The translations under genes and the position numbers were made by a program. A model generated the notes under the pieces. That model did not search any database. It saw only the letters and a list, made by a program, of their open reading frames with translations, and was not told where the DNA came from. A DNA stretch of 64,000 nucleotides from Actinomycetes bacterium (GTDB lineage: Bacteria > Actinomycetota > Thermoleophilia > UBA2241), in the NCBI GenBank assembly GCA_029547745.1, contig JAKPOQ010000004.1, positions 66,737 through 130,736 of the forward strand. The letters are read 5' to 3'. Positions 52,701 through 63,442 of this stretch are shown here, piece by piece (the stretch's first letter is position 1; the number at the start of each line of letters is the position of its first letter).

Positions 52701-52766
52701 TGCTGGAGGCGCCTTTCGGCTTGCGTATGCAGTGGTGAATACCTAGACTGCACGCGGCCTTTTCAG

Positions 52767-52803
52767 TGGTGGCCCGCCGCTGGGCGCCAGCGGCGGGCCA
52801 CCA
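52767..52803. terminator. hairpin between the substrate-binding protein gene and first permease gene
   Basis: TGGTGGCCCGCCGCTGG gcg CCAGCGGCGGGCCACCA (17-bp perfect arms). Confidence 0.6.
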
Positions 52804-52890
52804 TCACTCGTACGCCGAACGGGCGCCTGGGCCCGATCGCGAGCGCCAGTCCAGGCCATCGTCGAGGCAGGTCGAGGGAACGCACGAACG

Positions 52891-53865
52891 ATGCTGACCT
52901 ACATCGTCAGACGTCTTCTGCAACTGTTCATCGTGCTGTTCGGGGTCAGCATCATCACGTTCGTGATGCTGTACGTCATCCCCGGCGATCCGGCGCGCAT
53001 GCTGGCCGGCAAGAACGCGACCGAAGAGAAGATCCAGGAGATCCGCGTCCAGAAGGGCCTCGACAAGCCCATCTACATCCAGTACGGCAAATGGCTGGGC
53101 GGCGTCCTGCAGGGCGACCTCGGCGAGTCCTACTACCTGCAACAGAGCGTCGGCAGCATGATCGTCGAGAACGCGCCGAACACCATCCAGTTGGCGCTGG
53201 CGGCGGTCCTGATCGAACTGCTGGGCGTACCTCTGGGCATCTACTCCGCCCTGCGTCAGTACTCGTTCTGGGACACGACGCTGACGACGGCGGCCCTCAT
53301 CGTCTGGGGCATCCCCGTCTTCGTCCTCGGCGTGTTCATGCAGTGGTTCTTCGGCCTCAAGCTCGATCAGTGGCTCGGGGTCGACATCTTCCCGCTCACG
53401 GGCGCCGGCGACAACGTCCTCTGGGTCATCCCGGCGTCGTGGGAGAGCCTCATGAGTCTGGTCCTCCCGGCGGTGACGCTGGGCGTGATCGAGGTCGCCT
53501 ACATCTCCTACATGCAGCGCGCCTCGATGCTCGAGGTCATCCGCAGTGACTACATCCGCACGGCCCGCGCCAAGGGCCTTTCCGAGCGCGTGGTCGTCGG
53601 CAAGCATGCCCTGAAGAACGCCGTCATCCCCGTGATGACGATCGCCGGCATCGACCTCGGCGCCCTGCTGGGCGGGGCGATCCTCACCGAGACGGTGTTC
53701 GCGCGCCCCGGCATAGGGCTCATGATCTACGAGGCGATCGGACGGCGCGACGCACCGGTCATCGCCGGGGGCGTGCTCTTCGCCACCGTCGTGTACGTGT
53801 TCGCCAACCTGTTCGTCGACCTCGGCTACGCCGCCGTCGACCCGCGGATCAGGCTGGAGGAGTAG
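52891..53865 (+). CDS. Opp/Dpp-type ABC transporter permease (DppB-like)
   Basis: MLTYIVRRLLQLFIVLFGVSIITFVMLYVIPGDPARMLAG; EAA loop DYIRTARAKGLSERVVVGKHALKNAVIPV. Confidence 0.92.
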   Translation: MLTYIVRRLLQLFIVLFGVSIITFVMLYVIPGDPARMLAGKNATEEKIQEIRVQKGLDKPIYIQYGKWLGGVLQGDLGESYYLQQSVGSMIVENAPNTIQLALAAVLIELLGVPLGIYSALRQYSFWDTTLTTAALIVWGIPVFVLGVFMQWFFGLKLDQWLGVDIFPLTGAGDNVLWVIPASWESLMSLVLPAVTLGVIEVAYISYMQRASMLEVIRSDYIRTARAKGLSERVVVGKHALKNAVIPVMTIAGIDLGALLGGAILTETVFARPGIGLMIYEAIGRRDAPVIAGGVLFATVVYVFANLFVDLGYAAVDPRIRLEE

Positions 53866-53866
53866 G

Positions 53867-54862
53867 GTGGCGAGCGACGAGCATGATCGCGGGCGCGAGC
53901 CGGTGACGGGCCTGACGGAGGTGGAAGGGGCGGCGGCCGGCGCCGCCGTCGCGGCGGCGCCGGCCGCCGCCCCCAAGGTCCTCAGCCCGTGGTCCGACAC
54001 CTGGCGGCGGCTCAAGAAGAACAAGCTCGCCCTCATCGGGTTGGGCATCATCGCCGTGTTCATCGTCGTGGGGATCGTCCAGGTGATCGCCTACCCGCTC
54101 ACGGACGGACGCGGGCTGACGCCCTACGACCCCAACGCCGAGAACTACAGCCTGTCGCCGACCGGCCACGGTTCGTCGCCGAGCCTGTCGCATCCCATGG
54201 GCACCGACTACCTCGGCCGCGACATCCTGTCGCGGGCCCTCGTCGCGACCCGCATCTCGCTGCTCGTCGGCGTCATCGCCGTGGCCATCGGCCTCATCAT
54301 CGGCCTCATCCTGGGCCCGATCTCGGGCTACTACGGCGGGTTCGTCGACACCGTCATCATGCGGCTCGCCGACATCTTCTTCGCCTACCCGTACATCCTC
54401 TTCGTGCTGCTGATCATGACCGTCCTCGGGCCCGGTTTCGTGAACGTGTTCCTGGCGATCGGCATCTTGGGGTGGGCATCCTTCGCACGCATCGTGCGCG
54501 GCCAGGTGTTGAGCGTGAAGAGCATGGAGTACGTCGAGGCGGCCCGTGCCCAGGGCGCGAGCGACCTGCGCATCATCTTCCGCCATGTGCTGCCGAACAG
54601 CATGGCGCCCGTCTACGTGACGATCGCCATGTCCGTCGGCGGGGCGATCGTCACCGAGGCGGCCATGAGCTTTCTCGGCATCGGCGTGCAACCCCCGAAC
54701 GCGAGCTGGGGCAAGATGATCTCCGACTACCTCAACTACCTCTTCGCGGGGAGCTGGTGGATGGTGCTGTTCCCCAGCGTGCTCCTCACCGTCACCGTCT
54801 TCGGCTTCATCTCGTTCGGCAATGGCCTGCGCGACGCCACCGACCCGAGGCTCAAGGAGTAG
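53867..54862 (+). CDS. Opp/Dpp-type ABC transporter permease (DppC-like)
   Basis: SHPMGTDYLGRDILSRALVATRISLLVG; YVEAARAQGASDLRIIFRHVLPNSMAPV. Confidence 0.92.
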   Translation: MASDEHDRGREPVTGLTEVEGAAAGAAVAAAPAAAPKVLSPWSDTWRRLKKNKLALIGLGIIAVFIVVGIVQVIAYPLTDGRGLTPYDPNAENYSLSPTGHGSSPSLSHPMGTDYLGRDILSRALVATRISLLVGVIAVAIGLIIGLILGPISGYYGGFVDTVIMRLADIFFAYPYILFVLLIMTVLGPGFVNVFLAIGILGWASFARIVRGQVLSVKSMEYVEAARAQGASDLRIIFRHVLPNSMAPVYVTIAMSVGGAIVTEAAMSFLGIGVQPPNASWGKMISDYLNYLFAGSWWMVLFPSVLLTVTVFGFISFGNGLRDATDPRLKE

Positions 54863-54864
54863 CA

Positions 54865-55890
54865 GTGGGGGAACGTCTGCTCGAAGTCAAGGACCTCTCC
54901 ACCCACTTCTTCACCCATGTCGGAGTGGTCAAGGCCGTGAACGGGGTGAGCTTCACGCTCGACCGCGAAGAGACGATCGGCATCGTCGGTGAGTCCGGCT
55001 CGGGCAAGACCGTGGCCGCCCTGTCGGTGATGCGCCTCGTCCCCGACCCGCCGGGCAAGATCGTCGCCGGCGACGTGAGGCTCGCGGGCCGCGACCTGCT
55101 CGCCCTGACCGAGGACGAGATGCGCGCGGTGCGGGGCAACGACATCGCGATGATCTTCCAGGACCCGATGACGAGCCTGAACCCGGTGTTCAAGGTCGGC
55201 GACCAGATCGCCGAGGCGATCATGCTGCACCAGGACAAGAAGAAGGACGAGGCTTGGGAGATGGCCGCCGCCCTGCTCGAGCGGGTGGGCATCCCCGACG
55301 CGAAGAAGCGCGTGAACCAGTACCCGTTCGAGTTCTCTGGCGGCATGCGGCAACGCGCCATGATCGCCATGGCGATCAGTTGCAACCCCGACATCCTCAT
55401 CGCCGACGAGCCCACGACGGCCCTCGACGTCACGATCCAGGCGCAGATCATGGACGTGATCCGCGAGATGCAGACGCAGTTCCGCTCCGGCGTCATCATG
55501 ATCACGCACGACCTCGGCGTCGTGGCCGAGATCGCCGACAAGGTGATGGTCATGTACGGCGGCCGGACGGTCGAGTACGGACCGGTCGACGCCATCTACT
55601 ACGACCCGCACCACCCGTACACTTGGGGTCTGCTGGGGTCGTTGCCGCGGCTCGACCTCGCCGAGAAGCACCGTCTGCAACCGATCAAGGGACAGCCGCC
55701 GGACCTCCTGCTCCTTCCGCCGGGCTGCCCGTTCGTGGGGCGCTGCGCCTACGAGGTTCCGCGCTGCCGCGGTGAATGGCCGCCCCTCGAGCTCGTCGGG
55801 CCCGACCATGGCGTGCACTGCTGGATCCCCGTCGAGCGGCGCCTCGAGATGCGCGCCGGCCTTCCGCGCTTCAAGGAGTGGGTCGCGTGA
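54865..55890 (+). CDS. Opp/Dpp-type ABC transporter ATPase (DppD-like)
   Basis: [62 protein letters not shown] start 54865. Confidence 0.93.
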   Translation: MGERLLEVKDLSTHFFTHVGVVKAVNGVSFTLDREETIGIVGESGSGKTVAALSVMRLVPDPPGKIVAGDVRLAGRDLLALTEDEMRAVRGNDIAMIFQDPMTSLNPVFKVGDQIAEAIMLHQDKKKDEAWEMAAALLERVGIPDAKKRVNQYPFEFSGGMRQRAMIAMAISCNPDILIADEPTTALDVTIQAQIMDVIREMQTQFRSGVIMITHDLGVVAEIADKVMVMYGGRTVEYGPVDAIYYDPHHPYTWGLLGSLPRLDLAEKHRLQPIKGQPPDLLLLPPGCPFVGRCAYEVPRCRGEWPPLELVGPDHGVHCWIPVERRLEMRAGLPRFKEWVA

Positions 55891-56954
55891 GCCTGCTCGA
55901 GGTCAAGAACCTGAAGAAGTACTTTCCGATCAAGACGGGAGTGCTCAAGCGGACCACAGGCCAGGTCTATGCGGTCGACGACGTCAGCTTCTCGGTCGAC
56001 AAGGGCGAGACCCTGGGCCTCGTCGGCGAGAGCGGCTGCGGCAAGTCGACGACCGGCCGCACGGTGCTGCGTCTCATCGAGGCGACCGGCGGCAGCGTCA
56101 CGTTCGACGGCGTCGACGTCATGGCCGCCTCGCGCGCCGAGGTGCAGAAGCTGCGCCGCGACATGCAGATCATCTTCCAGGACCCGTACGCCTCGTTGAA
56201 CCCGCGCAAGCGCGTCAAGCACATCATCGGCGAGCCCCTCGACATCCACGGCATCGGCACCGAGCAGGAACGCAGGCGTCGCGTGTTCGAGCTCATGGAG
56301 ACGGTGGGCCTGAGCGCCGAGCACGCCGAGCGCTACCCGCACGAGTTCTCGGGCGGGCAGCGCCAGCGCATCGGCGTCGCCCGGGCGCTGGCGCTGCGTC
56401 CGCGACTCATCATCTGCGACGAACCGGTCAGCGCCCTCGACGTGTCCATCCGCGCCCAGATCATCAATCTGCTCGAGGACCTCCAGGACGAGCTGGGGCT
56501 CACGTATGTGTTCATCGCCCACGACCTCTCGGTCGTCAAGCATCTCTCGGACCGCGTCGCGGTGATGTACCTCGGCAAGATCGTCGAGATCTCTGACAGC
56601 GATCTGCTCTACGACCATCCTCAGCATCCGTACACCGAGGCCCTGCTCTCGGCCGTGCCGATCCCCGATCCGGCGACCGAGCGCGCCCGCCGGCGCATCA
56701 TCCTCGAGGGCGACGTGCCCAGCCCGGCGAACCCGCCCAAGGGGTGCGTCTTCCATCCGCGCTGTCCGCGGGCCCAGGAGGTCTGCACCTCGGCGATGCC
56801 GGCGCTCGCCGTCACCGGAGAGGCCGGCGAGCGCCACCAGGTCGCCTGCTACTTCCCGACCCGCTACGAGGGCGGTCGGCGCTCCGTGTCCGAGTCGTCG
56901 TTCGCCGGCGCCCAGCCCGGCGCGGCCGGCCCGGCGGGGGCCGCGGACGCCTGA
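55887..56954 (+). CDS. Opp/Dpp-type ABC transporter ATPase (DppF-like)
   Basis: [66 protein letters not shown] start overlapping upstream TGA. Confidence 0.93.
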   Translation: MSLLEVKNLKKYFPIKTGVLKRTTGQVYAVDDVSFSVDKGETLGLVGESGCGKSTTGRTVLRLIEATGGSVTFDGVDVMAASRAEVQKLRRDMQIIFQDPYASLNPRKRVKHIIGEPLDIHGIGTEQERRRRVFELMETVGLSAEHAERYPHEFSGGQRQRIGVARALALRPRLIICDEPVSALDVSIRAQIINLLEDLQDELGLTYVFIAHDLSVVKHLSDRVAVMYLGKIVEISDSDLLYDHPQHPYTEALLSAVPIPDPATERARRRIILEGDVPSPANPPKGCVFHPRCPRAQEVCTSAMPALAVTGEAGERHQVACYFPTRYEGGRRSVSESSFAGAQPGAAGPAGAADA

Positions 56955-57045
56955 GCGCCAGGCCTCGCGCCGGGGCGTCGCCTGTCCGATGGGTGTGTCT
57001 CGTCATCGCCGTCGTCACGAGGGTCGCGTCTGTGAGGGTCGCGCC

Positions 57046-57981
57046 ATGCGTGTCGCGGGTCGCCGCGGGCCGGCTGTCGTTCTCACACTGGTCCTGCTGG
57101 GTCTGTCGGTGTTCGGCCTCGGGGCCTGTGGCGGCTCCGGTAACGCGACCGACACGGGCGACGCCGTCCTCGCGCGTGTCAACGGCGAGTCGGTCACGCG
57201 CGCGGACGTCGAGGACGTCCGCGCCGAGGCGCGGCTGGCGGGGGACGAGAAGGACGCCGACGCGGCGCTCGAGGACGCCATCGGCCGCGCACTCGTTCGT
57301 CAGGAAGCGGAGCGCCTCGGTGTCGTCGTGAGTCCGGCGGACGTGGATGAGCGGATCGCCGCCGTGACCAGGCGCCTGGGCGGGGAAGAGGCCCTCGCCC
57401 AGGCGCTCGACGACGCGGACATGAGCGCCGAACAGCTTCGTCGCGGCGCTGAGTATGGGCTGCTGCGCGGCCAGGTGCGGGACGCGCGCTTCGGCGACCT
57501 CGGCGTGAGCGACGCCGCGGCGCGCGCGTTCTACCGCCGCAACCTCGACGACCTCTTCACCGAGCCGGCGGCCGTCGACCTCAGCATGATCGTCGTGCGC
57601 ACCAAGAGGCTGGGCGAGAAGGTGATCGACGAGCTGGCCGCGGGAGCGTCGTTCGCCCGCGTGGCGAAGACGTACACGCGTGACCCGGCGTCCAGGGAGA
57701 CGGGGGGACGGTTGGGCTGGATCGCGTCGGCGTCTCTTCCCGACCCGCTGCGCGTCGCGGTCGAGCGCATGACGAAGGGGGCCGTCACGGGACCCGTCGA
57801 AGGACCGATGGGCTGGTACGTGCTCAAGCTGCACGGGCGGCGCAGCGCCTCGGTCGAGACGTTCGCGGAGGTCGAGAAAGCCGTGCGCGGCGAGCTCCTC
57901 TTGCGCAAGCGGACGCGGGCGCTGGACCGCTGGATCGCGGCCGAACGCAAGCGCGCCGAGGTGGTCCTGAGCTCGCCCTGA
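57046..57981 (+). CDS. PpiC/SurA-type peptidylprolyl isomerase lipoprotein
   Basis: Signal peptide with LGAC lipobox; VNGESVTRADVEDV; AVDLSMIVVRTK...ARVAKTYTRDPASRETGGRLGWIASASLPDPLRVAVERMTKGAVTGPVEGPMGWYVLKL. Confidence 0.82.
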   Translation: MRVAGRRGPAVVLTLVLLGLSVFGLGACGGSGNATDTGDAVLARVNGESVTRADVEDVRAEARLAGDEKDADAALEDAIGRALVRQEAERLGVVVSPADVDERIAAVTRRLGGEEALAQALDDADMSAEQLRRGAEYGLLRGQVRDARFGDLGVSDAAARAFYRRNLDDLFTEPAAVDLSMIVVRTKRLGEKVIDELAAGASFARVAKTYTRDPASRETGGRLGWIASASLPDPLRVAVERMTKGAVTGPVEGPMGWYVLKLHGRRSASVETFAEVEKAVRGELLLRKRTRALDRWIAAERKRAEVVLSSP

Positions 57982-58124
57982 GGCGCCGGGCGGCGCCACG
58001 GCCGCCGTGCCGGAGGCAGGGATGGAGGCGGCGCCACGGCCGCCGTGCCGAAGGGCACGGACCCGGGCGCCGCCCTGCTATACTGCCCCGCGACGCGCGC
58101 GGCCCGGCCGCTGCGGACGACCCC

Positions 58125-58520
58125 ATGAAGATCGTGCTGTGGATACTCGGCGTCCTCGCCCTTCTCCTCGTGCTCCTCGGGGCCGTCAATCGCGCCACGC
58201 TCGTCTCGCTCGACTACGTCGTGGGGACCACGGGTCCCGTCTCCCTCTTCTGGGTCGCGCTCGTCGGCGCGGCGGCCGTCCTCGTGGCAGGTCTCGCTGG
58301 ATGGGCGGCGGGCGCCGCTCGCGCCGGCGGGGCGCGCGCCAAGCTCGAGCGCGAGCTCGAGGCGACCTATCGGCGGCTGCGTGAGAGCCAGGCGCGCGCG
58401 GCGGCCACGCCTGCCGGCGGGACGGCCGTGGCGGACGCGGACGCTGCGACCGCCGCGGCGCCGAACGCAGTGATGCCGGAGGCGGGGTCGGCGCCCGGCG
58501 GGCGCGACGCGCCGGCTTGA
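58125..58520 (+). CDS. two-TM LapA/DUF1049-like membrane protein
   Basis: Two hydrophobic helices, then KLERELEATYRRLRES coiled region and low-complexity tail. Confidence 0.6.
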   Translation: MKIVLWILGVLALLLVLLGAVNRATLVSLDYVVGTTGPVSLFWVALVGAAAVLVAGLAGWAAGAARAGGARAKLERELEATYRRLRESQARAAATPAGGTAVADADAATAAAPNAVMPEAGSAPGGRDAPA

Positions 58521-58586
58521 CGCCTGCGGGGCGCCGTCCCGCTATCCGTCGCCGCACGGCGATACACTGAGCGCCGTGATGCAGCC

Positions 58587-61253
58587 TTGATCGACGACGG
58601 TTCCTGGCGCATCGCGCCGGTCGACTACGGCGCCGCCCGGCGGCTGGCCGGCGAGCTCGGCGTGAGCGACACGTTCGCCCAGGTCCTCGTGCGCCGCGGG
58701 TTCGCCCAGCCCGAGGAGGCGTACGCCTTCCTGCACCCTGACGACCTGGTGTCCGACCCCTACCTGGTGCCGGGGGTGTCGGAGGCGCGGCGTCGTATCG
58801 ACCGGGCGCTCAAGCGTGGCGAGCCGATCGCCGTGCACGGCGACTACGACACCGACGGCATCACTGCGACCTTCCTCCTCGTGAGCGTCCTCGAAGAGCT
58901 TGGCGCCGATGTGCGCTGGCGCCTCCCGAACCGCTTCACCGAGGGTTACGGCGTGGCCATGAGCACCGTCGAGGAGCTCGCCGCCGAGGGCGTCAAGCTG
59001 CTCGTGACGGTCGACTGCGGCGTCAGCGCCGGCGACGAAGTCGAACGGGCGCACGAATTGGGGATGGACGTCGTGGTCACCGACCACCACGAGATCGAGG
59101 GCCCCCTGCCCTCGTGCGTCGTCGTCTCGCCGAAGCTCCCGGGGGCGCCGTTCCCCCACCTGGCCGGTGTGGGGGTCGCCTTCAAGCTCACCCATGCGCT
59201 GCTGCAGGACGAGGGCGCGGCTCGCGTCGAGGTCCCGCTCGCCCTGCGACCGTTCACCGATCTCGTCGCCCTGGGGACGATCGCCGACCTCGTGCCGCTG
59301 GTCGACGAGAACCGGACCTTGGTCAGGATGGGCCTCGGGCGGCTGCGCAGCGCGTCGCGCCCCGGTCTCGCGGCGCTCATGGAGGTCGCGGACGTAAGGC
59401 CCGGCGCGCTCACCGCGGGCGGCGTCGGCTTCCGCCTCGCCCCCCGCCTCAACGCCGCCGGGCGTCTCGAAGACGCGACCATCGCTCTCGAGCTGCTGGC
59501 GTGCGCCGACCGCGAGGCGGCCCTTCCGCTCGCCCTCCGCCTCGACGGCCTCAACCGCGAGCGCCAGGAGATCGAGCGCGGCATCTTCGCCGCCGCCGTC
59601 GCCCAGGTCAGTGAACCCTTGCCCCCCGCGCTCGTCCTCTCGTCTCCCGACTGGCACGAGGGCGTCGTCGGCATCGTCGCCTCCCGGGTGGCCGAACGGT
59701 TCCACCGCCCCACTATCCTGCTCTGCGAGGACGGCGAGCTCGCCAAGGGGTCGGGCAGGAGCATCGCGGCGTACGACCTGCTCGCCGGCGTCCACGCCGC
59801 GTCCTCGCACCTCATCGCCTACGGCGGGCACCGCGCGGCGTGCGGACTGCGTCTCGCACGCCGCGCCATCCCCGCCTTCCGCGAGGCCTTCACCGCCCAT
59901 GCGGCGGCGACACTGAGCGCAAGCGACCTCGAGCGCACACGCGTCGCCGACGCCCTGGTGTGCGGCGACGAGCTCAACCTTCAGCTCGCCGACGAGCTTG
60001 AGCTGCTCGCGCCGCACGGGACGGGCAACCCGCGCGTCACCCTTGTGCTGCACGGCGCCGAGGTCGTCGCGCCGCGGCTCACCCGCGACCGCCGGCACCT
60101 TCAGTACCGGGTGCGTCGCGACGGCGCGTCGTGCGGCGCCGTGCACTTCAACTTCGACGGCCTGGGCGAGGTCAGCGCGCCCGGTCGCTACGACGTCGTG
60201 CTCGCGCTGGGCAAGAACGCCTACAACGCCAGCGTCACGGCCCAGGTCGAGGTCAAGGCGCTGCATCGCCTGGCCGCCGGCGACGACGACCTCTGCCCGA
60301 CGCCCTGCGACACGACGTGTGCGGCGCGTCTGCGCGGCGACGAGCTCTGGCGCAGTCTGCTGGACGGCGCCCAGCTTGAGGTGTGGCGGCCGCGGGCCGA
60401 GGCGGCCGACGCCGTCGACCGCGCACGCCGTGAGGGTCGCCTTCTCGACAAGCGCGGCCGCCCGGCCGTCTCGACCGTCGCCGCCCTCGCGGCCACCGGT
60501 GAGCGCGTCCTCGTACTGGTCGCCGACGTTGCCCGCCGGCGCCCGTTGCTCACCCGTGACGCCCTGCCTCCGGCCCTCGCCCGGCGCGCCCTGTACGTAC
60601 AGACGGCGTGCGCCCAGCGCCTGCGGCTTGCCGTCGGTGCAGGCGGCGAAAGGGACGGGTGCCCGGTCGCAGGCGTGGGCACGATCGGCGAAGCGGGCGT
60701 CGGGCCAGGCGCGGTCGTGTCGACAGGTCGCGGGGCCGACGGCCCGCCCGACGTGGTCATGGCCGGCGTCGACCTCGCCGCCGCGCATCCCGGGCTGGTG
60801 GGCGCGTTCCGTCACATCGTGTTCGTCGATCCGCCGTTCGGCGCGGCCCTGCACGACGATGTCGTCGCAGCGGCCGCGCCCGACGCCTACATCCATGCGC
60901 TGTGGGGACCCGCTGACGTACACTTCACGGAGCAGGTGCTGGACGCGGGGTACGACCTCGACGCGACGCTGCGCCGCGTGTGGCGCGCGCTCGCCGCGGG
61001 CGGCGGCCGGTTTGACGACCGGCTCGAGCAGGAACTTCTTGTACAAGGGCCGTTCCTCGCGCCGGTCGCGACCGTGGCCGCCGCCCTGCGCGTGCTGAGC
61101 GCGGCCGGGTTGCTGCGGACGGACGGGGCGGCCTACGAGCTCAAGCGGCCGCTACACAAGGCCGACATGACGACCATCGAGGCGTACCGCGCATGGCGCA
61201 GACGGTTCCACACTCGAGCGTACCTCGCGAGCTGCCTGAGGCGGCGGCGCTAG
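58587..61253 (+). CDS. recJ: single-stranded-DNA-specific exonuclease RecJ
   Basis: IAVHGDYDTDGITATFLLVSVL; VVVTDHHEIEG; LGTIADLVPLVDENRTLV; GRLEDATIALELL; DHH/DHHA1 architecture. Confidence 0.93.
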   Translation: MIDDGSWRIAPVDYGAARRLAGELGVSDTFAQVLVRRGFAQPEEAYAFLHPDDLVSDPYLVPGVSEARRRIDRALKRGEPIAVHGDYDTDGITATFLLVSVLEELGADVRWRLPNRFTEGYGVAMSTVEELAAEGVKLLVTVDCGVSAGDEVERAHELGMDVVVTDHHEIEGPLPSCVVVSPKLPGAPFPHLAGVGVAFKLTHALLQDEGAARVEVPLALRPFTDLVALGTIADLVPLVDENRTLVRMGLGRLRSASRPGLAALMEVADVRPGALTAGGVGFRLAPRLNAAGRLEDATIALELLACADREAALPLALRLDGLNRERQEIERGIFAAAVAQVSEPLPPALVLSSPDWHEGVVGIVASRVAERFHRPTILLCEDGELAKGSGRSIAAYDLLAGVHAASSHLIAYGGHRAACGLRLARRAIPAFREAFTAHAAATLSASDLERTRVADALVCGDELNLQLADELELLAPHGTGNPRVTLVLHGAEVVAPRLTRDRRHLQYRVRRDGASCGAVHFNFDGLGEVSAPGRYDVVLALGKNAYNASVTAQVEVKALHRLAAGDDDLCPTPCDTTCAARLRGDELWRSLLDGAQLEVWRPRAEAADAVDRARREGRLLDKRGRPAVSTVAALAATGERVLVLVADVARRRPLLTRDALPPALARRALYVQTACAQRLRLAVGAGGERDGCPVAGVGTIGEAGVGPGAVVSTGRGADGPPDVVMAGVDLAAAHPGLVGAFRHIVFVDPPFGAALHDDVVAAAAPDAYIHALWGPADVHFTEQVLDAGYDLDATLRRVWRALAAGGGRFDDRLEQELLVQGPFLAPVATVAAALRVLSAAGLLRTDGAAYELKRPLHKADMTTIEAYRAWRRRFHTRAYLASCLRRRR

Positions 61254-63442
61254 CGCGCGTCCCCGAGCAGTACCAGCCGCTGCTCGACGAGCTCTTCGCT
61301 GCGATCGAACGCTACGATCCCGACCCCGACCGCGAGCTCATCGTGCGCGCCTTCGCCGCCGCCTGTCTGCTGCACGGCGGTCAGGAGCGTAAGAGCGGCG
61401 AGGCCTACATCCACCATCCTGTCGGCACGGCGCTGAACGCCGCCGAGCTCAACCTCGACTCGGTCACGATCGCCGCGGCGCTCCTGCACGACGTGGTCGA
61501 AGACACGGGCACGCCGATCACGTGGATCGAGGAGCAGTTCGGCGCCGAGATCGCCATGCTGGTCGACGGCGTCACCAAGCTCACCAAGATGCACTTCACC
61601 TCGCAGGAGGAGGAGCAGGCCGAGAACTACCGCAAGATGATCGTCGCGATGTCGACCGACATCCGCGTCATCCTCATCAAGCTCTGCGACCGTCTCCACA
61701 ACATGCACACGCTCGGCTACCTGAGCAAGCAGAAGCAGATCCAGAAGGCGAAGGAGACGCTCGAGGTCTACGCGCCCCTGGCGCACCGGCTCGGCATCCA
61801 CAACGTGAAGTGGCAGCTCGAGGACCTCGCCTTCGCGACCCTGCACCCGCGCAAGTACCAGGAGATCCAGAGGTGGGTCTCGCAGCGTCGCGCCGACCGC
61901 GAGGACTTCGTCGACGAGGCGGCCGAGTTCCTGCGCGTCGAGCTCGAACGCGCCGGGATCGAAGCCGAGATCACCGGTCGCGCCAAGCACTTCTACTCCA
62001 TCTACGTGAAGATGAGCCGGCGCGGCAAGGAGTTCAACGAGATCTTCGACCTGACGGGCCTGCGCGTGCTCGTCGACTCCGTCAAGGACTGCTACGGCGC
62101 GGTCGGCATCATCCACTCCATCTGGAAGCCGATCCCCGGGCGCTTCAAGGACTACATCGCGATGCCCAAGTTCAACATGTACCAGTCGCTGCACACGACG
62201 GTGATCGGCCCCGGCGGCAAGCCTCTCGAGATCCAGATCCGCACCTCCGACATGCACCAGACGGCTGAGTTCGGGGTGGCCGCGCACTGGCTCTACAAAG
62301 AGAAGGGCGAGCGCGACCCCGACAAGCTGGCCTGGTTACACCAGATGATGGAGTGGCAGTCCGAGACCGCCGGCGACGCGCGCGAGTTCATGGACACGCT
62401 GAAGATCGACCTCTTCGAGGACGAGGTCTTCGTCTTCACGCCCAAGGGCGACGTCAAGAGTCTCGCCGCGGGCTCGACGCCGATCGACTTCGCCTACGCC
62501 GTGCACACCGACGTCGGCAACCACACCGTCGGCGCGAAGGTCAACGGCCGCATCGTCCCGCTGCACCACAAGCTGCACTCCGGCGACATCGTCGAGGTCA
62601 TCACTTCGAAGTCGTCGCAGGGGCCGTCGCGCGACTGGCTCGACATCGTCGTCACGTCGCGGGCGCGGCAGAAGATCCGCCAGCACTTCCGCCGCGAGCA
62701 GCGCGAAGACTCCGAGCACTCGGGCCGCGAGCTGCTCCAGGACACACTCCGCCGCGACGGGCTGCCGGCGACCAAGATCCTCTCGGCCAAGGTCTTTTCG
62801 CAGATCGCCAGGGAGATGGGGTTCGCCAAGCCCGACGACCTGTTCGCGGCGATCGGCTCGGGCCGGGTGGCCGTAAAGACCGTCGCGACGAAGGTCATGC
62901 AACGCGCCGGGACGATGAGGGAGGCGACGCCCCCGCCCGAGATGCTGCCGCATCGCGAAGAGCAGGGGCGCGAAGAGCCCCAGGCCCTGTCCGGCGAGTT
63001 CGGCATCGTCGTCGAGGGCATGAACGACATCATGGTCCGTATGGCGAAGTGCTGTAAGCCCATCCCGGGCGACGACATCGTCGGCTACATCTCCCTCGGC
63101 AAGGGCGTCACCATCCACCGCAGCGACTGCAAGAACGCGCGCGCCCTCATGAAGAATCCCGAGCGCTTCAGCAAGGTGGCGTGGCAGGGCAGGGGCGGCA
63201 TGGCCTTCAGGGTCGAGATCCAGGTCGAGGCTCTCGACCGCAACCACCTGCTCGAGGACGTCGCCCGTACCTTGGGCGATTCCGGCGTGAACATCATCTC
63301 GGGGCAGGTGCAGACGCTGCCCGACGGCGCCGTGCGCGACCGCTTCACCATCGAGGTGGGCGACGTGCGGCAGCTCGACAACATCCTCGCCAACATCCGC
63401 GCCATCGACACCGTGTACGACGCCTACCGCATCGTGGCCTGA
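61193..63442 (+). CDS. relA: RelA/SpoT-family (p)ppGpp synthetase/hydrolase
   Basis: HD region YIHHPVGTALNAAELNLDSVTIAAALLHDVVEDT; synthetase GRAKHFYSIYVKMSRRGKEFNEIFDLTGLRVLVDSVKDCYGAVGIIHSIWKPIPGRFKDYIAMPKFNMYQSLHTTV; TGS and ACT domains. Confidence 0.96.
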   Translation: MAQTVPHSSVPRELPEAAALARVPEQYQPLLDELFAAIERYDPDPDRELIVRAFAAACLLHGGQERKSGEAYIHHPVGTALNAAELNLDSVTIAAALLHDVVEDTGTPITWIEEQFGAEIAMLVDGVTKLTKMHFTSQEEEQAENYRKMIVAMSTDIRVILIKLCDRLHNMHTLGYLSKQKQIQKAKETLEVYAPLAHRLGIHNVKWQLEDLAFATLHPRKYQEIQRWVSQRRADREDFVDEAAEFLRVELERAGIEAEITGRAKHFYSIYVKMSRRGKEFNEIFDLTGLRVLVDSVKDCYGAVGIIHSIWKPIPGRFKDYIAMPKFNMYQSLHTTVIGPGGKPLEIQIRTSDMHQTAEFGVAAHWLYKEKGERDPDKLAWLHQMMEWQSETAGDAREFMDTLKIDLFEDEVFVFTPKGDVKSLAAGSTPIDFAYAVHTDVGNHTVGAKVNGRIVPLHHKLHSGDIVEVITSKSSQGPSRDWLDIVVTSRARQKIRQHFRREQREDSEHSGRELLQDTLRRDGLPATKILSAKVFSQIAREMGFAKPDDLFAAIGSGRVAVKTVATKVMQRAGTMREATPPPEMLPHREEQGREEPQALSGEFGIVVEGMNDIMVRMAKCCKPIPGDDIVGYISLGKGVTIHRSDCKNARALMKNPERFSKVAWQGRGGMAFRVEIQVEALDRNHLLEDVARTLGDSGVNIISGQVQTLPDGAVRDRFTIEVGDVRQLDNILANIRAIDTVYDAYRIVA

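Noticed and set aside
58542-61046. 834-aa minus-strand ORF opposite recJ
   Set aside because: Shadow ORF; RecJ DHH motifs are on the plus strand.
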